From Rhodococcus sp. HNM0563 (GTDB taxonomy: Bacteria > Actinomycetota > Actinomycetes > Mycobacteriales > Mycobacteriaceae), in the NCBI RefSeq assembly GCF_012726195.1, contig NZ_JAASAF010000002.1, positions 627,965-691,964 of the forward strand: 64,000 bases of DNA. The letters are read 5' to 3'. Below the pieces are notes generated by a model that did no database searches, was not told where the DNA came from, and saw only the letters and a program-made list of their open reading frames with translations. Below, piece after piece: positions 60,624 to 64,000 of this stretch. The position numbers were made by a program, and so were the translations under genes. Within the stretch, counting starts at the first letter, position 1, and each line of letters begins with the position of its first letter.

Positions 60624-60645
60624 ACCTACTGAACACACAGTAGGT
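60624..60645. promoter_or_regulatory. Operator palindrome ACCTACTG-N6-CAGTAGGT
   Basis: Perfect 8-base arms around AACACA, just upstream of the TetR start at 60599. Length and symmetry are typical for TetR dimers, so autorepression by the adjacent TetR is likely. Confidence 0.75.
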
Positions 60646-60712
60646 CGGTTTGCCGGATGTGACAAGGGTCTCAAGCCGAGAATTTTGCCGGCCGGATCAC
60701 AGATGTGACGTC

Positions 60713-61861
60713 CTATGTGCCGAGGAGTTCGACAACAGTGGCATTCGCCGTGCCGCCGCCTTCGCACATGGTCTGGAGACCGTATCGAATTCCGTTGTCG
60801 CGCATGTGATGAATCATCCGAGTCATCAACACGGCACCCGAACCTCCGAGCGGATGCCCGAGGGAGATCGCCCCTCCGAGCGGGTTGAGCAGCTCCGGAT
60901 CGGCGCCGGTCTCGGCCAGCCACGCCAATGGAACCGACGCGAACGCCTCATTGACTTCGAACACTCCGACATCCTTCAGGCCGATCCCCGCCTTCACGAG
61001 AGCCTTCTCGGTAGCCGGGATCGGACCGGTGAGCATGAGCACCGGATCGGCGCCCGCCACCGCGCCCGCCCGATATCGGACGAGCGGGGTCAAGCCCAAC
61101 TCACGAGCCTTCTCCGGTGTGGTCACGAGCAGTGCCGCAGCACCGTCGGAGATCTGCGACGAGTTTCCGGCGTGGATCACACCGTCGTCGGCGAAAGCGG
61201 GCTTCAGACCGGCGAGTTTCTCGACCGTGGTACCGCGACGAATCCCTTCGTCGACACTGACCGTGCCCTCGTCGGTGACCACCGGCACGATCTGCGCCTC
61301 GAATGCCCCGCGGTCCTGCGCTGCCGCGGCACGCTCGTGCGAGATCGCCGAGTACTCGTCGAGCCGAGTGCGCGACAATCCCCATTTCTGGGCGATCTTC
61401 TCCGCGGAAATTCCCTGGTTGAATGCGAATCCGTCGTAGCGCGCCAGCGCACGAGGCCCGTACGGTTGCCCGGAGGCACGCGCCGAGCCGAGCGGGACAC
61501 GGCTCATGACCTCGACGCCGCCGGCGACAACAACGTCCTGCTGACCCGACATCACGGCCTGGGCTGCGAAATCGATCGACTGCTGGCTCGACCCGCACGC
61601 CCGGTTGATGGTGGTACCCGGGATGGACTCCGGCCATCCGGCAGCGAGTACCGAATAGCGGCCGATATTGCTCGACTGGTCGCCCACCTGCGATACGCAA
61701 CCCCAGATGACGTCGTCGACGACCCCGGGATCGATGCCGGTGCGCTCGACCAGCGCCTCGAGTACGAGCGCCGACAGGTCTGCAGGGTGCACACCGGCCA
61801 GCCCACCGTTGCGCTTGCCTACCGGGGTGCGGACAGCCGCAGCGACGACCACTTCACGCAT
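60713..61861 (-). CDS. Thiolase (acetyl-CoA acyltransferase)
   Basis: A 382-residue thiolase with all three catalytic elements: nucleophile C89 in NRACGSSQQSID, histidine in GGAISLGHPLGGSGA and second cysteine in MCEGGGTANATV. It starts RSS AGGAGAA then ATG, MREVVVAAAVRTPVGK. It fits the final thiolytic step of beta-oxidation for the products of the ACAD and CoA-transferase upstream in the same run. Confidence 0.95.
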   Translation of the reverse strand: MREVVVAAAVRTPVGKRNGGLAGVHPADLSALVLEALVERTGIDPGVVDDVIWGCVSQVGDQSSNIGRYSVLAAGWPESIPGTTINRACGSSQQSIDFAAQAVMSGQQDVVVAGGVEVMSRVPLGSARASGQPYGPRALARYDGFAFNQGISAEKIAQKWGLSRTRLDEYSAISHERAAAAQDRGAFEAQIVPVVTDEGTVSVDEGIRRGTTVEKLAGLKPAFADDGVIHAGNSSQISDGAAALLVTTPEKARELGLTPLVRYRAGAVAGADPVLMLTGPIPATEKALVKAGIGLKDVGVFEVNEAFASVPLAWLAETGADPELLNPLGGAISLGHPLGGSGAVLMTRMIHHMRDNGIRYGLQTMCEGGGTANATVVELLGT

Positions 61862-61915
61862 TCGAATTCTCCTGATTCCAAGTGTGTTTGCCGGCCATCC
61901 GCCGAGCATCGATCA

Positions 61916-63121
61916 TCACGGCACCGATCCGATCGCGCCCTGCTCGCGAAGGCGATCGATCTCGTCGGGGCGGAAACCGAAGTCCGCGAGGATCAAGTCG
62001 GTGTGTTCGCCCAAGCCGGGTACGGGTGCCATCGGCGGCTCGTAGCCTTCGATCACCGGTGGCGGAAGAATTGCCTCGACGGGTCCGTTCGGGCTTGCAA
62101 CCGACCGCCAACGATTGCGGGCGGCCAGTTGCGGATGATCGATGACGTCACGCGGCGTGTTGTAACGCGAGTTGCCGATACCCGCCTCGTCGGCGATCTT
62201 CTGTACATGGTCGAGCGGGTGCTGTGCGCACCACGCCGAGATGGCCTCGTCGAGTTCGGCGCGGTGCTCGCACCGTCCCGTGTTGGTCGAGAACCGCTGG
62301 TCGTCGGCGAGATCGTCGCGCCCGATGATCTCGCGCGCCAGACGCTGCCACTCACGATCATTGGTCGTACCGAGCACCACGATCCGGTCGTCCGCGGTGC
62401 GATACGACCCGTACGGCGCGACGGCAGGCGAGCTCATCCCCAGTGGTTGCTGTTCGACACCGGAGTAGCGGGTGTACGTCAACGGGTAGCCCATGATGTC
62501 CGCCATCGTGTCGAACAGGCTCACCGACACCTTCGACAGGCCGCCGCCGCGGCCCCGGTTTCGTTCCCGGCCGCACAGCAACGCGAGAATCGACAATGCC
62601 GAATACAGCCCGGTGCTGATATCCGCGACCGGCGGCCCCGGCTTCGCGGGCTGCCCAGGGAAGCCGGTGACGGAGCACGCCCCCGATTCGGCCTGAATGA
62701 GCAGGTCGTACGCGCGCTTGTGCGACAGTGGACCGTCGGGACCGTATCCGTCGATCTCGACCGCGATCAGGTCGGGATACCGCCCGGCCAGATCCTCCGG
62801 TGAGAGCCCGAGCCGCGTCATGGCGCCCGGTGCGAGGTTCGACACGAGGGCGTCCGCGCGCGCCAGCAGAGCGTGGAGCGCCCCGAGTCCGCCCTCGGTC
62901 TTCAGGTCGAGGGTGATCGATTCCTTGCCGCGGTTGGCCCAGACGAAGTGCGCCGCCATTCCGTTGACGACATCGTCGTAGTCGCGCGCGAAATCGCCGC
63001 CCTTGGGATTCTCGACCTTGATCACACGCGCACCGAAGTCGGCCAGGACGCGGGTGCACATGGGCGCGGAGACCGCCTGTTCGAGGGTCACCACGGTGAC
63101 CCCGGCGAGCGGGGCCTCCAT
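61916..63121 (-). CDS. CaiB/BaiF-family CoA-transferase
   Basis: A 401-residue family III CoA-transferase. N-terminal VTLEQAVSAPMCTRVLADFG and ARVIKVENPKGGDFARDYD, with NRGKESITLDLKTEGG and PPVADISTGLYSALSILALL further on, match the family. Start and the preceding ACAD stop share one base (TGATG). It would transfer CoA onto a substrate acid or act as an acyl-CoA racemase, supplying substrate for the neighbouring ACAD and thiolase. Confidence 0.93.
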   Translation of the reverse strand: MEAPLAGVTVVTLEQAVSAPMCTRVLADFGARVIKVENPKGGDFARDYDDVVNGMAAHFVWANRGKESITLDLKTEGGLGALHALLARADALVSNLAPGAMTRLGLSPEDLAGRYPDLIAVEIDGYGPDGPLSHKRAYDLLIQAESGACSVTGFPGQPAKPGPPVADISTGLYSALSILALLCGRERNRGRGGGLSKVSVSLFDTMADIMGYPLTYTRYSGVEQQPLGMSSPAVAPYGSYRTADDRIVVLGTTNDREWQRLAREIIGRDDLADDQRFSTNTGRCEHRAELDEAISAWCAQHPLDHVQKIADEAGIGNSRYNTPRDVIDHPQLAARNRWRSVASPNGPVEAILPPPVIEGYEPPMAPVPGLGEHTDLILADFGFRPDEIDRLREQGAIGSVP

Positions 63122-64000
63122 CAGTAACTCCTCGGCAGTCCGAGGGTGTGGGACCCGAGGTAGTTCAGGATCATCTCCTGGCTGACCGGGGCTATCCGCA
63201 TCACGCGTGCCTCACGGAAGTACCGCGACACGTTGTACTCCTCGGAGTAGCCCATTCCGCCGTGGGTCTGGAGCGCTCGATCGGCCGCAGCGAAACCGGC
63301 TTCCGCACAGAGATATTTGGCGGTGTTGGCCTCACGACCGCACGGCTTGCCGTTGTCGTAGAGCCAGGTGGCCTTACGCAGGACGAGTTCGGCCGCGTCG
63401 AGGTGCGCAAGCGCATCGGCAAGAGGGAACTGGATGCCCTGGTTCATTCCGATGGGACGTCCGAACACTTCACGCTCGTTGCCGTACTGCACGGCTTTCT
63501 CCAGCGCGACACGACCGATGCCGAGGGCTTCGGACGCAATCAGCATCCGCTCGGGGTTGAGGCCGTCGAGCAGGTACTTGAACCCTTGTCCCTCTTCACC
63601 GACGCGGTCCTCGACGGGGACCACGAGGTTGTCGATGAACAGTTCGTTGGAGGTGACCGCATTGCGTCCCATTTTCTTGATGGGCCGGATGTCGATCTTG
63701 CTGCGGTCGAGGTCGGTGAGAAAGAGCGTCATTCCGTCGGTCTTCTTCTCGACCTCGTCGTAGCGCTGGGTGCGGGTCAGGAGGAGAATCTTCTCCGATT
63801 CGACAGCCTTGGAAATCCACACCTTGCGGCCGTTGACGATGTACTTGTCGCCGTCGCGCTTCGCGAACGTGGTGATGCGCGAGGTGTCGAGGCCGGCACC
63901 CGGCTCGGTCACGCCGAAGCAGACGTGCAGGTCACCGTTGACGATGCGGGGCAGTGTGCGCGCCTTCATCTCGTCCGTACCGTGCTTGACGACGGGCTGC
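63121..64000 (-). CDS. Acyl-CoA dehydrogenase, N-terminus beyond the window
   Basis: The C-terminal 292 residues of an acyl-CoA dehydrogenase; the frame stays open to the window edge. Visible are FGVTEPGAGLDTSRITTFA, VNGRKVWISKAVESEKILL, YGNEREVFGRPIGMNQGIQF, LQTHGGMGYSEEYNVSRYFREARV and the end QEMILNYLGSHTLGLPRSY. It is coupled to the CoA-transferase downstream. An ATG at 63969 is internal, not the start, since the frame continues upstream with coherent sequence. Confidence 0.9.
   Translation of the reverse strand, partial: QPVVKHGTDEMKARTLPRIVNGDLHVCFGVTEPGAGLDTSRITTFAKRDGDKYIVNGRKVWISKAVESEKILLLTRTQRYDEVEKKTDGMTLFLTDLDRSKIDIRPIKKMGRNAVTSNELFIDNLVVPVEDRVGEEGQGFKYLLDGLNPERMLIASEALGIGRVALEKAVQYGNEREVFGRPIGMNQGIQFPLADALAHLDAAELVLRKATWLYDNGKPCGREANTAKYLCAEAGFAAADRALQTHGGMGYSEEYNVSRYFREARVMRIAPVSQEMILNYLGSHTLGLPRSY

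Noticed and set aside
61859-61885. Possible further regulon palindrome upstream of the thiolase
   Set aside because: GAGAAT is present on the minus strand, but the second half-site is poor and the run overlaps the AGGAGAA ribosome site.
1-64000. Mobile elements, CRISPR arrays, tRNA or rRNA genes
   Set aside because: No transposase or integrase-like proteins, regularly spaced repeats or recognisable RNA genes were found. The direct repeats seen are two or three copies only.

Overview
The window looks like the chromosome of a high-GC actinomycete of the Rhodococcus/Mycobacteriales type. Supporting signs are the very high GC at third codon positions, frequent GTG starts, many 4-base start/stop overlaps, a mycofactocin-type short-chain dehydrogenase, F420-type luciferase-family and PPOX-family proteins, a DUF3263 protein, a Zmp1-like M13 protease and a dense set of acyl-CoA catabolic genes. 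I saw no rRNA, tRNA, CRISPR, transposase or prophage genes. Assignments rest on reading motifs by eye; no database search was possible.

Layout. 78-6421 (minus): a beta-oxidation operon of enoyl-CoA hydratase, acyl-CoA dehydrogenase (ACAD), CoA ligase, TetR regulator and a paired ACAD couple, with a promoter and palindromic operator at its head. 6539-17428: mixed housekeeping genes (ABC1/AarF kinase, ECF sigma factor, VOC protein, membrane protein, two-component system, double-hotdog protein, beta-lactamase-fold hydrolase, M13 and M23 peptidases), several of them ended by long perfect palindromes. 17639-23032: crotonase and CoA ligase (divergent), then amidohydrolase, FadD3-like ligase and a DUF3263 protein. 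23117-30635 (minus): a Dpp/Opp-type ABC transporter followed by an MFS exporter and a PPOX-family protein. 30906-35977 (minus): aldehyde dehydrogenase, CaiB/BaiF CoA-transferase, thiolase-like/DUF35 protein and SCP2-type thiolase. 36196-45571 (plus): TauD-type dioxygenase, SDR, mycofactocin-type SDR, ferredoxin, P450, DUF35-thiolase fusion, alpha/beta hydrolase, two 3-hydroxyisobutyrate-dehydrogenase-like proteins and an SDR. 45653-52250 (minus): LuxE-like and LuxC-like proteins, aldo/keto reductase, aldehyde dehydrogenase, carboxymuconolactone-decarboxylase-family protein and another HIBADH-like protein. 52386-59413: TetR, luciferase-family oxidoreductase, SDR, VOC protein, then ACAD, phosphotransferase-fold kinase, enoyl-CoA hydratase and quinone-oxidoreductase-like protein. 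59506-64000 (minus): small unknown protein, TetR with a clear self-operator, thiolase, CoA-transferase and an ACAD running off the window.

How it may work together. Between 18 kb and 56 kb, six promoter regions carry versions of one palindrome, GAGAAT-N3-ATTCTC. They lie ahead of the crotonase/ligase, amidohydrolase, aldehyde dehydrogenase/CoA-transferase, TauD/SDR, SDR and ACAD/kinase units. This suggests one regulon for the catabolism of a single, unidentified substrate, probably an alicyclic or branched molecule. It would be opened by P450 and dioxygenase hydroxylation, oxidised by SDRs and aldehyde dehydrogenases, activated by CoA ligases or CoA-transferase, and shortened by thiolase or aldolase and beta-oxidation steps. 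The ACAD plus kinase pair resembles the ACAD10/11 and LvaA/LvaC systems, which handle 4-hydroxyacyl-CoA by phosphorylation and phosphate elimination. The LuxC/LuxE pair suggests an acyl-to-aldehyde reduction module. Substrate and regulator are not identifiable from the sequence.
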